In this document: one piece after another, positions 43,302 to 52,300 of the stretch
Position numbering within the stretch: the first letter of the stretch is position 1
How the letters are laid out: each line of letters opens with the position of its first letter
Assembly (NCBI RefSeq): GCF_901538355.1
Contig: NZ_LR593887.1
Span: 496,001-560,000 of the forward strand
Reading direction: 5' to 3'
Source of the DNA: Tuwongella immobilis
Lineage (GTDB): Bacteria; Planctomycetota; Planctomycetia; Gemmatales; Gemmataceae
Length of the DNA: 64,000 nucleotides
Program-made: the position numbers and the translations under genes
The notes under the pieces: generated by a model
What the model was told of the DNA's origin: nothing
Database searches by the model: none
Seen by the model: the letters and a program-made list of their open reading frames with translations, nothing else

Positions 43302-44009
43302 ATGAGCCACCCGGAATCCGCTCCCGAATCGTCGACGCAAGACGTGTCCGCTGCGCAAGACGTGTCCGCTGCGCAAATCGTGACGGCTCCGCACGCGGAA
43401 GGGGAGGCGTTTCTGGCGGGAGTGGAGCCAGTCTTCGCCCGACTCATCGCGCAATATGGCCCCTGTCAGTTGTTCACAAGCCAGCAGTATTTTAGCGTGC
43501 TGGTGACGATGATTATCGGGCAGCAGATTTCCACCGCTGCCGCCCGCACCATCGCCCGCCGCGTGGTGGAAATGGTGCAGCCGCAAGAGTTGACGCCGGA
43601 ACGGTTTGCGGAATTCTCCGAAGAATCCTGGCGGGCCTGCGGCTTGTCCACCCCCAAACGACGCACGCTCCGCAATGTGTTGGACCATCTTGCCCAGCAG
43701 CCCGATTTTTTCGAGCGATTGGCAGACCCGGCGATGGCCTCGCAACGCGGGGCGATGCTGCGGACGATTCGCGGAATTGGGCCGTGGACTGCGCAAATGA
43801 TGGAGATTTTTGCGTTCGGTAATTCGGATGTTTGGCCGCTGGGCGACCTGGGATTGCAACTGGCATTCCGCGATCAATTCCAACTGCCGGAAGTGCCCGA
43901 TGCCGCAACATTGGAACAACGGTCGATTCCCTGGCGACCCCATCGCACCTTGGCGACGTGGTATTTGTGGCGGTCACGCGGGTTTATTCCGCAATCGAAT
44001 TTGGAATAA
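43302..44009 (+). CDS. DNA-3-methyladenine glycosylase, AlkA/HhH-GPD type
   Basis: The 235-residue base-excision repair enzyme has the helix-hairpin-helix GPD fold. Segments are MIIGQQISTAAARTIARRV, CGLSTPKRRTLRNV, the HhH with Gly-rich turn IRGIGPWTAQMMEIFAFG, and the catalytic Asp region VWPLGDLGLQLA. It removes alkylated bases such as 3-methyladenine. The N-terminus has a perfect tandem repeat of 18 bases (DVSAAQ twice). The start at 43302 has AAGGAT about seven bases upstream. It stands alone. Confidence 0.9.
   Translation: MSHPESAPESSTQDVSAAQDVSAAQIVTAPHAEGEAFLAGVEPVFARLIAQYGPCQLFTSQQYFSVLVTMIIGQQISTAAARTIARRVVEMVQPQELTPERFAEFSEESWRACGLSTPKRRTLRNVLDHLAQQPDFFERLADPAMASQRGAMLRTIRGIGPWTAQMMEIFAFGNSDVWPLGDLGLQLAFRDQFQLPEVPDAATLEQRSIPWRPHRTLATWYLWRSRGFIPQSNLE
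43341..43376 (+). repeat. Two tandem 18-bp repeats inside the glycosylase gene
   Basis: GACGTGTCCGCTGCGCAA occurs at 43341-43358 and again at 43359-43376 without mismatch. It encodes the DVSAAQ duplication in the disordered N-terminal tail of the glycosylase. It looks like a recent in-frame slippage or duplication event. Confidence 0.95.
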
Positions 44010-44147
44010 TTTCCCGGCTGCGAATCCGTCCGCGAGTCCCGATTGGCTACGATCTGCTTGATGAGGCTTGAGAAAAGACGCCGCGATGAGTAGGATTGGT
44101 GCGACATTTACGGATCAATCGATGGATCAGACTGGCGGGGAAGCAGG

Positions 44148-46427
44148 ATGCGTTCACCACAGCGGCAGGTTCGGCAATTGGCGGTGTCTCGGTTGGAAGA
44201 TCGCGTCACTCCCGTCGTTGGGGCATTCGATGTCCCGGCATTGGTGGGGGACGATGTCGCCTATCAGGGAATTATCCAATTTGGCGATACCCCGCAGGCT
44301 TCCTCCGCAACCGGGGCGTTGCTGACCACAGGCCGACACATTCTGACTGCCGCGCATACGGTGGATTCCAACACCGATGGCCGCCCGGATTCCGACACCT
44401 ATTACGTTCGATTCGATCTCAGCGATCGCACGGTGCTCCTGACTGTGGATCGTGCGAATGTCTATGTTCCACCGCAGTGGAAGGGCCGCCAAGACCTGTC
44501 CGGGTACGACTTTGCGATTCTCACGCTGCCGGAAATCGCACCGTTGGGCAACGGCGAGCGGGGCTTGGGCTTCGAGATTTCCCGCGATACTGCCGAAGTG
44601 GGCGACGATTTCACCTTCGTGGGCTACGGCTATCCCGGCACCGGATCGCTGGGCGAGGCGTTTACCCCGTTGACGCAATCCGCCGAAATTCAACGGCTGA
44701 ACATCCGCGGAACCGGCGAATTCGAGCTGGAATTCAACGGCTTTTTCGTGACGCTGACCGCCGAGACGTTGACGCCAGAATTTCTGGAAGCGACGCTCGA
44801 AAATTTCGCAGGGCTGGTGGATGTCACGGTGGTGCAGGCGACCGGGGCGGCGAATCCGCATCGCGGCAGCTTCGAGATTGCCTTCAATCAGGTCGATCTC
44901 GCCGAAACGGGGCTGGCGACCGTCGATGTGCCGGAAATCATTCTCACGCCTGTGACAGGATTTGTCGGCACGCTCAACGTGCAAACGCTGGCACCCGGCG
45001 GTGTGGATTTGAAGCGCATCGGCAAAAATACCTTCACCGCAATCGATGGCGATGATGGCGGCGTGCTGATGGCCGTGCTGCCCGAAGCCGCCGATTTTGC
45101 GATCCTCGGCTCCGGCGATTCCGGCGGGCCGGCCTTCATCAACGGCAAAATCGCGGGCATTGCCTCATTCGGCGACAGCACCAGCACGTTCAACACTGGC
45201 TCCGGGTGGGCCCGCGTCTCGAAATACGCCGACATCATCGACTCGCTCACCGAAGTGGGGCGATTCGATGTCACGCTCAATGTCGGAACGCAAATCGGCG
45301 GACCCGACGGCAAGGCCGACACGATTCGCGTGCAGCAAGTCGGCACCCAAGTGCATGTAACTATCAACGGTGTGCTGATCTACCGCGAAGCGATGCAATT
45401 GGTGCGATCGTTCCGTCTGGTGGGAACCAGCGACGCCGAGACGGTCACGGTATTCGGCGAGTTGCCATTCACGGTGAATTTCAGCAACATCGGACGCAAT
45501 GACACCATCACGCAATCGGCCAGCCCGCGCATTGCCGTGGGGGCGAATGTCGGCTCGCGGGTGCAGTTGCTCGATTACGCCGATCGTTCCGCGCTGCTCG
45601 ATTTCAATGTCTATGCCACGAGTTTCACTGGCGGTGTGCGGGTGGCGACGGGCGACCTGACCGGCGATGGCGTCGCCGATCTGGTGACGGCTGCCGGGCC
45701 GGGAGGCGGGCCGCATATCCGCGTGTTCAACGGAGTCGATGGCAGCGAAGTGGCCAACTTCTTTGCGTATGCCCCGACGTTTCGCGGCGGCATCTACATT
45801 GCCCTGGGCGACATCAACGGCGATGGCCGATTGGATCTGATTACCGGAGCCGATGCCGGGGGCGGGCCGCATGTGCAGGTGTTCGATGGGACCAATTATC
45901 AATCGATCGCCAGCTTCTTTGCGTATGTCCCGACGTTTACTGGCGGCGTTCGTGTGGCGGCGGGGGATTTCAATCTCGATGGCCGCGATGAAATTGTCGT
46001 CGGCGCTGGTCCCGGTGGTGGGCCGCATGTGCAAGTGTTTGATGGCAACGGGGTTAGCACGGGGGTGAGTTTCTTCGCCTATGAATCGACCTTCACCGGC
46101 GGCGTGTTTGTCTCGACGGGCGATCTCGACGGCGATGGCCGACTGGAATTTGTCATTGGCTCCGGCCTGGGCGGTGGGCCGGTGGTGAGCACCTTTACGG
46201 GGCTGGAAGGGGCACCCATTCGCGCATATTTCGCCGGAAATGCGAATTTCCGCGGCGGCGTGCGGGTGACCACCGTGCGAATGGCCCCCGGTGAATCCGA
46301 GCGAATCGTCGCCGCTCAGGGGCTCAACGGGGACAGCCGATTGTACGAAATCGAACCGAAGACCGATGACCCCGCCGAGGCGATCGACCTCACCTTTGTG
46401 ACCGCTGGCGGGTTATACGTCGGCTAA
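44148..46427 (+). CDS. Secreted trypsin-like protease with FG-GAP repeats
   Basis: The 759-residue protein starts with RQLAVSRLEDRVTP, the planctomycete N-terminal LEPR-type sorting motif, with no ordinary signal peptide. A trypsin-like serine-protease domain carries His70 (LTAAHTV), Asp121 (GYDFAIL) and Ser near 324 (GSGDSGGPAFI). Four to five FG-GAP/VCBS-type repeats follow from about 500 (GDLTGDGVADLVTAAGPGGG; GDINGDGRLDLITGADAGGG; GDFNLDGRDEIVVGAGPGGG; GDLDGDGRLEFVIGSGLGGG), which bind calcium and form a propeller. It is likely a surface or exported protease. The gap between the Asp and Ser parts is long for the family. It converges with the next ABC permease. Confidence 0.87.
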   Translation: MRSPQRQVRQLAVSRLEDRVTPVVGAFDVPALVGDDVAYQGIIQFGDTPQASSATGALLTTGRHILTAAHTVDSNTDGRPDSDTYYVRFDLSDRTVLLTVDRANVYVPPQWKGRQDLSGYDFAILTLPEIAPLGNGERGLGFEISRDTAEVGDDFTFVGYGYPGTGSLGEAFTPLTQSAEIQRLNIRGTGEFELEFNGFFVTLTAETLTPEFLEATLENFAGLVDVTVVQATGAANPHRGSFEIAFNQVDLAETGLATVDVPEIILTPVTGFVGTLNVQTLAPGGVDLKRIGKNTFTAIDGDDGGVLMAVLPEAADFAILGSGDSGGPAFINGKIAGIASFGDSTSTFNTGSGWARVSKYADIIDSLTEVGRFDVTLNVGTQIGGPDGKADTIRVQQVGTQVHVTINGVLIYREAMQLVRSFRLVGTSDAETVTVFGELPFTVNFSNIGRNDTITQSASPRIAVGANVGSRVQLLDYADRSALLDFNVYATSFTGGVRVATGDLTGDGVADLVTAAGPGGGPHIRVFNGVDGSEVANFFAYAPTFRGGIYIALGDINGDGRLDLITGADAGGGPHVQVFDGTNYQSIASFFAYVPTFTGGVRVAAGDFNLDGRDEIVVGAGPGGGPHVQVFDGNGVSTGVSFFAYESTFTGGVFVSTGDLDGDGRLEFVIGSGLGGGPVVSTFTGLEGAPIRAYFAGNANFRGGVRVTTVRMAPGESERIVAAQGLNGDSRLYEIEPKTDDPAEAIDLTFVTAGGLYVG

Positions 46428-46453
46428 CCTCCCCGCCGCATGCGGATGCGGAT

Positions 46454-46494
46454 GCGCATTCGCGGGGTGGGAATTCCGCCGCCCGCGAATGCGC
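46454..46494. terminator. Bidirectional terminator hairpin
   Basis: GCGCATTCGCGGG (46454-46466) pairs perfectly with CCCGCGAATGCGC (46482-46494) around a 15-base loop. It lies in the 89 bases between the convergent protease and ABC permease genes, so it can serve both. Confidence 0.7.
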
Positions 46495-46516
46495 GCCGAT
46501 TTGCCAAGCCGTTGCG

Positions 46517-47596
46517 TCACTTCCAGCGGAAAATCCGCAGCGCGATGACGAAGGTGACGATGCCCCAGACCAGCAGTTTGACCACTTCCAGACGAACGTC
46601 CCACAGGGTCAGATCATCCAGCATGATTCCCCGCAGGCCGTTGATGAGTGCGGTGAGCGGCAGCAGTTGAATCACCGGCTGCACCACCTCGGGGAAGCGC
46701 TCCGACGAGAAGAACACGCCGGAGAGCAACCACATGGGTAGCATCACCAGATTCATCAGGCCGGAAATCGTCTCGATGGTTTTGGCGCGGCTGGAGACCA
46801 ACAGACCGATGCCCGAAAAGGCGGCGGCCCCGACCACAATCATCACCGCCAGATTCAGCAGACTGCCCAGCGGCACCCCCAACACCAGCGACGCAAAGCC
46901 CAGCAGAATCCCAACTTCGGGGATGATGAACAGCAGTCGGGCGATCATCAGCGACAGCAGCAAATCGCGGCGCTGCATGGGGGTGGCCAGGAAGCGCTTC
47001 AGCAACTTGCGAATCCGCAGATCGACCAACACAAAGCCCACGCCCCAGAGTCCGCCGCCCATCAGATTCATCCCCAACAGGCCGGGAATGAGAAAATCGA
47101 TGTAGCGGCTGCCGACTTGATCGAAGCTGTGTTCCTCGACGTGGGGCATGCTGGTGGGCGAGATGGCGCGTGCCAGCACCGCATCGGCGGCGTTGCGGGC
47201 GTTGAGCGATTCGGTGCGGCTGGGTTCGAGCCAATATTCGTACACGGGTGGCAGCCCGTTTTGAGCCGGGGCGGTGACGCGGATGACGAGATCCGTTTTC
47301 GCTCGGCGCAGGCGTTTCATGGTCTCATCTTCATCGCCGGTGGTGACGTTGAAGCGGCGATCGGCTTGCAGAATGCTGACAACTGCGGCGGCGTGGGGCG
47401 AGTCGATCAAATCCACGGTGATGGATTCATCAGCCCGGTTCCGGAATGCCAAGCTGAGCAATACCGCCAACAATAGCGGGAAGCCGTACACCCAGAAGAC
47501 GGCGGCGGGTTCCCGGAAAAACTCCCGCAGTCGGGCCAGCACCAATTGCAGGAGCGGCCATTGGCGGGGCGATGCGTTCGCGTTCGATTCGGTCAT
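46517..47596 (-). CDS. ABC-2 type permease
   Basis: The 359-residue protein has one N-terminal helix (VFWVYGFPLLLAVLLSLAF), a large periplasmic loop and about five C-terminal helices (FLIPGLLGMNLMGGGLWGVGF; LMIARLLFIIPEVGILLGF; LAVMIVVGAAAFSGIGLLV; LMNLVMLPMWLLSGVFF; LVWGIVTFVIAL). This layout and LSGVFFSSERFPEVVQPVIQLLPLTALINGLR are typical of the ABC-2/DrrB-NodJ-type exporters. AAGGA lies seven bases before the ATG. The ATPase gene lies 33 bases upstream. Confidence 0.88.
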   Translation of the reverse strand: MTESNANASPRQWPLLQLVLARLREFFREPAAVFWVYGFPLLLAVLLSLAFRNRADESITVDLIDSPHAAAVVSILQADRRFNVTTGDEDETMKRLRRAKTDLVIRVTAPAQNGLPPVYEYWLEPSRTESLNARNAADAVLARAISPTSMPHVEEHSFDQVGSRYIDFLIPGLLGMNLMGGGLWGVGFVLVDLRIRKLLKRFLATPMQRRDLLLSLMIARLLFIIPEVGILLGFASLVLGVPLGSLLNLAVMIVVGAAAFSGIGLLVSSRAKTIETISGLMNLVMLPMWLLSGVFFSSERFPEVVQPVIQLLPLTALINGLRGIMLDDLTLWDVRLEVVKLLVWGIVTFVIALRIFRWK

Positions 47597-47629
47597 GGGA
47601 ATTCCTTGACGGAGACGGAGTGGGGACCA

Positions 47630-48571
47630 TCACGGAGCATCGTCGCGCAGGTGGCGACCAGTCAGGGTAACGAACACATCTTCCAAGCTGGCGGTGCGGC
47701 TGGAGAGTTCCACCAATTCCAGGTTGCGTTGGCGTAATCGCTCCAGCAACGCCGGCAGTGTGGTATGCAATTCGGTCACGGCCAGGCTTATGGTTTCGCC
47801 GGCGGTGCGCACATGCTGCACGGCAGGAAGCTGTTCCAACTCGGCGAGGAATTCCGGAGATGTGCCAGAAGACACCCGGAATTCCAACACTTGGTGCCCG
47901 CCAATTTTGGCGATCAACTCGCGCGGTGTGCCCAGCGCAATCACTTGGCCGGCATCGACGATGGCGATTCGGTCGCACAGTCGCTCGGCTTCATCCATGT
48001 AATGGGTGGTGAGCATGACCGTGCGGCCCGTCTTGCGAAATTCGTGGATGACCTCCCAGAGTTGCCGCCGCGATTGCGGGTCCAAGCCGGTGGTCGGTTC
48101 ATCCAGAAACAGCAATTCCGGATCGCCGACGAGGGCACAGGCAATGGCCAATCGTTGGCGTTGGCCGCCGGAAAGTTTGTCGGTCAATGCCCGCGATTTT
48201 TCGGTGAGCGAAACGCGCTCCATGGCCTCATCTGGGGAGATGCCCCGCGGATAGAAGCTGCGAAACAGTTGCAGGGTTTCGCGGACGGTGAGTTTGTCGC
48301 TGAGTCGGGTTTCTTGCAGCGAAATGCCGATGCGCTGGCGAATGGCGTCGTCGTCTCGTCCCCAGAGTTGGCCGAGAATTTCGACTTCGCCCTCGGTGGC
48401 ATCGAGCAATCCTTCGAGAATCTCCATGGTGGTGGTTTTTCCCGCACCGTTGGGCCCGAGCAAGCCGAAGCATTCACCGACTTGGACGGTCAAGTCAATG
48501 CCGCGGACTGCTTCGACAGGTGGTTTGGCCGGGTAGGTTTTTCGCAAATTCCGGCAGGTAATCGCGTTCAT
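47630..48571 (-). CDS. ABC transporter ATP-binding protein
   Basis: The 313-residue ATPase of DrrA type has Walker A LLGPNGAGKTTTMEIL, signature KLSGGQRQRLAIACAL, Walker B LLFLDEPTTGLDPQ and H-loop TTHYMDE, followed by a C-terminal extension (about 210-313) typical of antibiotic/lipid exporters. It energises the ABC-2 permease encoded immediately downstream. ATG 48571 was chosen over an in-frame start seven codons earlier because the domain begins there. The substrate is unknown. Confidence 0.9.
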   Translation of the reverse strand: MNAITCRNLRKTYPAKPPVEAVRGIDLTVQVGECFGLLGPNGAGKTTTMEILEGLLDATEGEVEILGQLWGRDDDAIRQRIGISLQETRLSDKLTVRETLQLFRSFYPRGISPDEAMERVSLTEKSRALTDKLSGGQRQRLAIACALVGDPELLFLDEPTTGLDPQSRRQLWEVIHEFRKTGRTVMLTTHYMDEAERLCDRIAIVDAGQVIALGTPRELIAKIGGHQVLEFRVSSGTSPEFLAELEQLPAVQHVRTAGETISLAVTELHTTLPALLERLRQRNLELVELSSRTASLEDVFVTLTGRHLRDDAP

Positions 48572-48831
48572 GGGGCCTCGAGAAAGAAACAATCGAGCCG
48601 CTCCGTGAGGATTCGCAGGGAATCCTGTGAAGATTTCAAGGAGAACTCGACACCTGGGGCGAATTCTGAATCAACACCGCTATCATAGCAACCGATTGCA
48701 AGGACGGTTGCGGCGCAAGGATCGTTCGCCATTGTCTGGCGGAGTCTGTAAGATACCGCTCCAGGCGATGCGCTGCCCGGAGTGAGGATCCACGGAGACC
48801 CCCTCCAACGAGCGTCCGGGATTGTGGGGAC

Positions 48832-50886
48832 ATGAGCGAATCACAAACCGCACCTGCGGGTTCGGAAGCCTCGGGAAAACATGGGGGACATCATCAGAGC
48901 TTTTGGCTCTGGGTCATGTGCCTCACCGGGGTGGACTACTTCAGCACCTTGGGGTATCAGCCGTCGATCGCCTTCGAAAATGCGGGATTGTTGGCCCCGT
49001 TTGCGACGATCGTGCTGGTGGCGGTAACCCTGTTTGGCGCGTTGCCCATCTATTCGTATGTCGCCTCGCAATCGTTCAGCGGTCAAGGCTCGATTGGCAT
49101 GTTCGCCCGGCTGATGTCCGGGTGGACGGGCAAAATCGTCGTGTTGACGCTGCTGGGATTTGCCGCCACGGATTTCGTCATCACCAAGACGCTTTCCGCT
49201 GCCGACGCCGCCGAGCACTTGCTGCATAACCCCATGTGGCCCTGGGACTTCGATAAATCCTCCATCACCAGCCAGCTCACCCAGCGATTGACGCTGACCA
49301 TGGGGCTGCTGGTGTTTCTGGGCGGGATGTTTCTGCGGGGCTTCCGCGAAGTCATTGGCTTGGCCGTGGTGATTGTCGCCGTTTACCTGACGTTAAACGC
49401 GATTGTCATTGGTGCGGGACTGCTGTATTTGTTCGAACATCCGGACAAGTTCACGCAGTGGATGGACCATATCCGCCAGGGGGCAAGTGGGTGGTATCTG
49501 CACGAAAATCCGTTGGGATCGGGGGCATCCGGATTCCTGGCGATTCTCGCGCTGAGCTTTTTGCTGTTCCCGAAATTGGCGCTGGGCCTCTCCGGATTCG
49601 AGACCGGCGTGGCGGTGATGCCGCTGATTAAGGGAAGCGATGACGACCCGGCGAACAATCCGCAAACGCGCATCCGCAATACCCGCAAGTTGTTGACGTT
49701 GGCGGCGCTGATTATGTCGGTCTATTTGATGGGCTCCTCGATGGTGGTGAGCACGCTGATTCCACCAGAGGAGCTGACCGAACATGCCGCAGTTTCGGCG
49801 GCACCCGGTGGGCCGGGAGCCTCGCCCGAAGTGGCGGAGCCGGTCAAGCCGAAGGCCAAAGATCGGGCGCTGGCGTATCTGGCGCACGGCGAAGCGCCGG
49901 ACAAAATCTCGTCGCTGTTCGGGCCGACCTTCGGGACGATGTACGACTTGGCGACGGTGGTGATTCTCTGGTTTGCCGGTGCCAGCGCCATGGCGGGGCT
50001 GCTGAATCTGGTGCCGCAATATCTGCCGCGATACGGCATGGCCCCGGAATGGGCGAATGCGACCCGCCCGCTGGTGCTGCTGCTCACGGGCATCAATCTG
50101 CTGGTGACGTGGATCTTCAAAGCCGATGTGTCGTCGCAAGGTGGGGCGTATGCCACCGGCGTGTTGGTGCTGATGACCTCCGCGGGGTTTGCGACCGTGC
50201 TGCAATACGGGCGAACCGAAGGGCGGAATCGCTGGCGCTGGTATGGGTATATCTTCATCACGATCGTGTTTTTGTATACCACCGCCGACATTGTGATTAC
50301 CAAGCCGGAAGGCATCCGCATTGCGGCGTTCTTTATCTTCACGATTTTGGCCACATCGCTGATTTCTCGAATCGCGAGAAGTCGAGAATTGCGGTTTGCC
50401 GGGTTCGAGATTACCGATCCGGAATCAAGTCTGCTGTGGGGCACCATTAAAATGCAGGAAAAGACCTGCTTGGTTCCGCACCGCCCCGGTCGCCGGAGTC
50501 TCAAGCAGAAGGCGGAGAGCATTCGCCGCGAGCATCGAATTCGTCGCTACGACGATATTATTCTCGTGGAAGTGCAATTGCAGGATGCCAGCGAATTCGT
50601 GCAAAAGCCGCAATTGGAAATCACGCAGGAAGACGGCCAATTTCTGATGAAAATTAGCGGGGCCGCCAGCATTGCGCACACCCTTGCCGCCGTTGCTTTG
50701 GAAATTTCCAAAGAAGGCAAACCGCCGGAGATTCACTTCGGTTGGACCGAGGAAACTCCCTGGAGTGGCACATTGGGCTTCTTGCTCTTTGGCGAAGGCA
50801 ATGTGCCGTGGATGGTGCGGGATCTGATTCGCCGAGCGCAGCCCGACCCGTCGAAACGTCCGCTGATTATCATTGGAGGAAGCTGA
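48832..50886 (+). CDS. APC-superfamily permease with cytoplasmic tail
   Basis: The 684-residue protein has about 12 membrane helices, beginning WLWVMCLTGVDYFSTLGYQP, then QGSIGMFARLMSGWTGKI. It resembles the amino-acid/polyamine/cation (APC) superfamily. After the helices, about 150 residues are cytoplasmic (ETTCLV-type HRPGRRSLKQKAESIRREHR, then IRRYDDIILVEVQ). The substrate is not clear from the sequence. The following HD-domain gene begins two bases after its stop with GGAGG inside its end, so it probably transports a compound used by that operon, such as a phosphonate or its product; this is inference. Confidence 0.75.
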   Translation: MSESQTAPAGSEASGKHGGHHQSFWLWVMCLTGVDYFSTLGYQPSIAFENAGLLAPFATIVLVAVTLFGALPIYSYVASQSFSGQGSIGMFARLMSGWTGKIVVLTLLGFAATDFVITKTLSAADAAEHLLHNPMWPWDFDKSSITSQLTQRLTLTMGLLVFLGGMFLRGFREVIGLAVVIVAVYLTLNAIVIGAGLLYLFEHPDKFTQWMDHIRQGASGWYLHENPLGSGASGFLAILALSFLLFPKLALGLSGFETGVAVMPLIKGSDDDPANNPQTRIRNTRKLLTLAALIMSVYLMGSSMVVSTLIPPEELTEHAAVSAAPGGPGASPEVAEPVKPKAKDRALAYLAHGEAPDKISSLFGPTFGTMYDLATVVILWFAGASAMAGLLNLVPQYLPRYGMAPEWANATRPLVLLLTGINLLVTWIFKADVSSQGGAYATGVLVLMTSAGFATVLQYGRTEGRNRWRWYGYIFITIVFLYTTADIVITKPEGIRIAAFFIFTILATSLISRIARSRELRFAGFEITDPESSLLWGTIKMQEKTCLVPHRPGRRSLKQKAESIRREHRIRRYDDIILVEVQLQDASEFVQKPQLEITQEDGQFLMKISGAASIAHTLAAVALEISKEGKPPEIHFGWTEETPWSGTLGFLLFGEGNVPWMVRDLIRRAQPDPSKRPLIIIGGS

Positions 50887-50888
50887 CG

Positions 50889-51464
50889 ATGTTGCCGCCC
50901 AACTTGGATACCATCGAGCAACTGTTCACCCAGCATGGCAGTGGTGCCTACCACGGCGAAGCGGTGTCGCAACTGGAGCATGCGCTCCAAGCGGCCTGGG
51001 CGGCCGAGCGGGAAGGGCAATCGGTGGAAGTGGTGGCGGCGGCGTTGCTGCATGATATCGGGCATATGCTCGCGGATGCCGGCGAATTGGCGCATCTGGA
51101 AGGTCGCAATGACTTTCACGAGGAAGCGGGGGCGAATTGGCTGCGGCTGCTGTTTCCGCCCAGTGTGACCGAGCCGGTTCGGCTGCATGTCGAGGCCAAG
51201 CGGTATCTGGTGGCCACCGACCCGGTTTATGCCGCCAAGTTGTCCCCGGCGAGCATTCAATCGTTGGAATTACAAGGCGGCCCGATGTCGGCGGCGGAAT
51301 GCGAAGCCTTTCGGCAAAATCCGCATTTTCAATCGGCAGTTGCACTTCGGCACGGCGATGAGGCGGCGAAGATTCCCGGCTTGCGGACGCCGGATTTCGC
51401 TCATTTTCGCCGATATTTGACCGGTTTGATTCGTCCGCAACCTCCAGCAGGGACGATCGCATGA
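50889..51464 (+). CDS. HD-domain protein of phosphonate operons, PhnZ-like
   Basis: The 191-residue protein matches the HD-domain family found in phosphonate-degradation operons. Its metal ligands appear in LEHALQ (His), ALLHDIGHML (His-Asp), NDFHEEAGANWL and VRLHVEAKRYL. A Tyr-x-x-Glu (YHGE) near residue 21 matches the Tyr/Glu pair that PhnZ, a mixed-valent di-iron oxygenase, uses for substrate. It could therefore cleave a C-P bond oxidatively; this is inference. GGAGG lies eight bases before the ATG. It overlaps phnX in ATGA. Confidence 0.8.
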   Translation: MLPPNLDTIEQLFTQHGSGAYHGEAVSQLEHALQAAWAAEREGQSVEVVAAALLHDIGHMLADAGELAHLEGRNDFHEEAGANWLRLLFPPSVTEPVRLHVEAKRYLVATDPVYAAKLSPASIQSLELQGGPMSAAECEAFRQNPHFQSAVALRHGDEAAKIPGLRTPDFAHFRRYLTGLIRPQPPAGTIA

Positions 51465-52276
51465 GTGAGCCTGTGACGATTCGCGCGGTGATGTTTGACT
51501 GGGCCGGTACCACGGTCGATCACGGCTGCTTTGCCCCGGTGGCCCCGTTTATCGATGCGGTGGCGGAACTGGGCGTCACCATCTCCAGCGCGGAAGCTCG
51601 CAAGCCCATGGGGCTGCACAAACGCGATCATTTGGTGGCGATTTTGAGCGAACCGGAAATTGCCGCTCGCTTTCGGGCCGTCCATCAGCGAGAGTGGAAT
51701 CAGACCGATATCGACCGCATGTTCGAGCGATTTATCACCGCGCAGTTGACCAGCATCCGCGACCATGCCAAGCTGATTCCCGGTGTGCTGGACACGGTGG
51801 CCGAGTTGCGGCGACGCGGTATCGGCATCGGCGGCACCACGGGGTACTTCCGCGAGGCGGCGAAAATCGTCATCGAATTGGCCGCTCAACAAGGCTACTC
51901 GCCGGATTTGTCGCTGACGCCCGAAGATGTCGCCGGTGGCGGCCGCCCCTGGCCGTGGATGATCTATCGCATTATGGAGCATTTGCGCGTTTGTCCGCCA
52001 GCGGCTGTGCTCAAAATTGGCGATACCATCCCCGACATGGAAGAAGGACGCAACGCGGGGGTATGGACATTTGGCGTGCGTCGCACGGGCAGCGAAATCG
52101 GCCTGACCGCCGAGGAACTCGACGCCTTGCCAGTGGACCAACGCCAAGCCAAACTGCGACATGCCGAGACGGTGCTGATGGGGGCCGGTGCCCATGGTGT
52201 GATCGATTCCGTCGCGGAAGTTCCGGCATTAATCGATGCGTTGAATGCGCGATTGGCCCGCGGCGAACGGCCGTAA
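51461..52276 (+). CDS. phnX: Phosphonoacetaldehyde hydrolase
   Basis: The 271-residue HAD-family enzyme splits phosphonoacetaldehyde into acetaldehyde and phosphate. The nucleophile motif is FDWAGTTVDHGC (Asp, with the usual Thr-Thr-Val-Asp), the Schiff-base lysine lies in MGLHKRDHLVAI, and the Mg2+ acidic end in KIGDTIPDMEEGRNAGVW. The start overlaps the HD gene stop (ATGA). Its usual partner, the 2-aminoethylphosphonate transaminase PhnW, is not in the window, so either the HD protein or an unlinked gene supplies the aldehyde. Confidence 0.93.
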   Translation: MSEPVTIRAVMFDWAGTTVDHGCFAPVAPFIDAVAELGVTISSAEARKPMGLHKRDHLVAILSEPEIAARFRAVHQREWNQTDIDRMFERFITAQLTSIRDHAKLIPGVLDTVAELRRRGIGIGGTTGYFREAAKIVIELAAQQGYSPDLSLTPEDVAGGGRPWPWMIYRIMEHLRVCPPAAVLKIGDTIPDMEEGRNAGVWTFGVRRTGSEIGLTAEELDALPVDQRQAKLRHAETVLMGAGAHGVIDSVAEVPALIDALNARLARGERP

Positions 52277-52300
52277 GCCGATCGGTGAAAGAGGTCGCCC

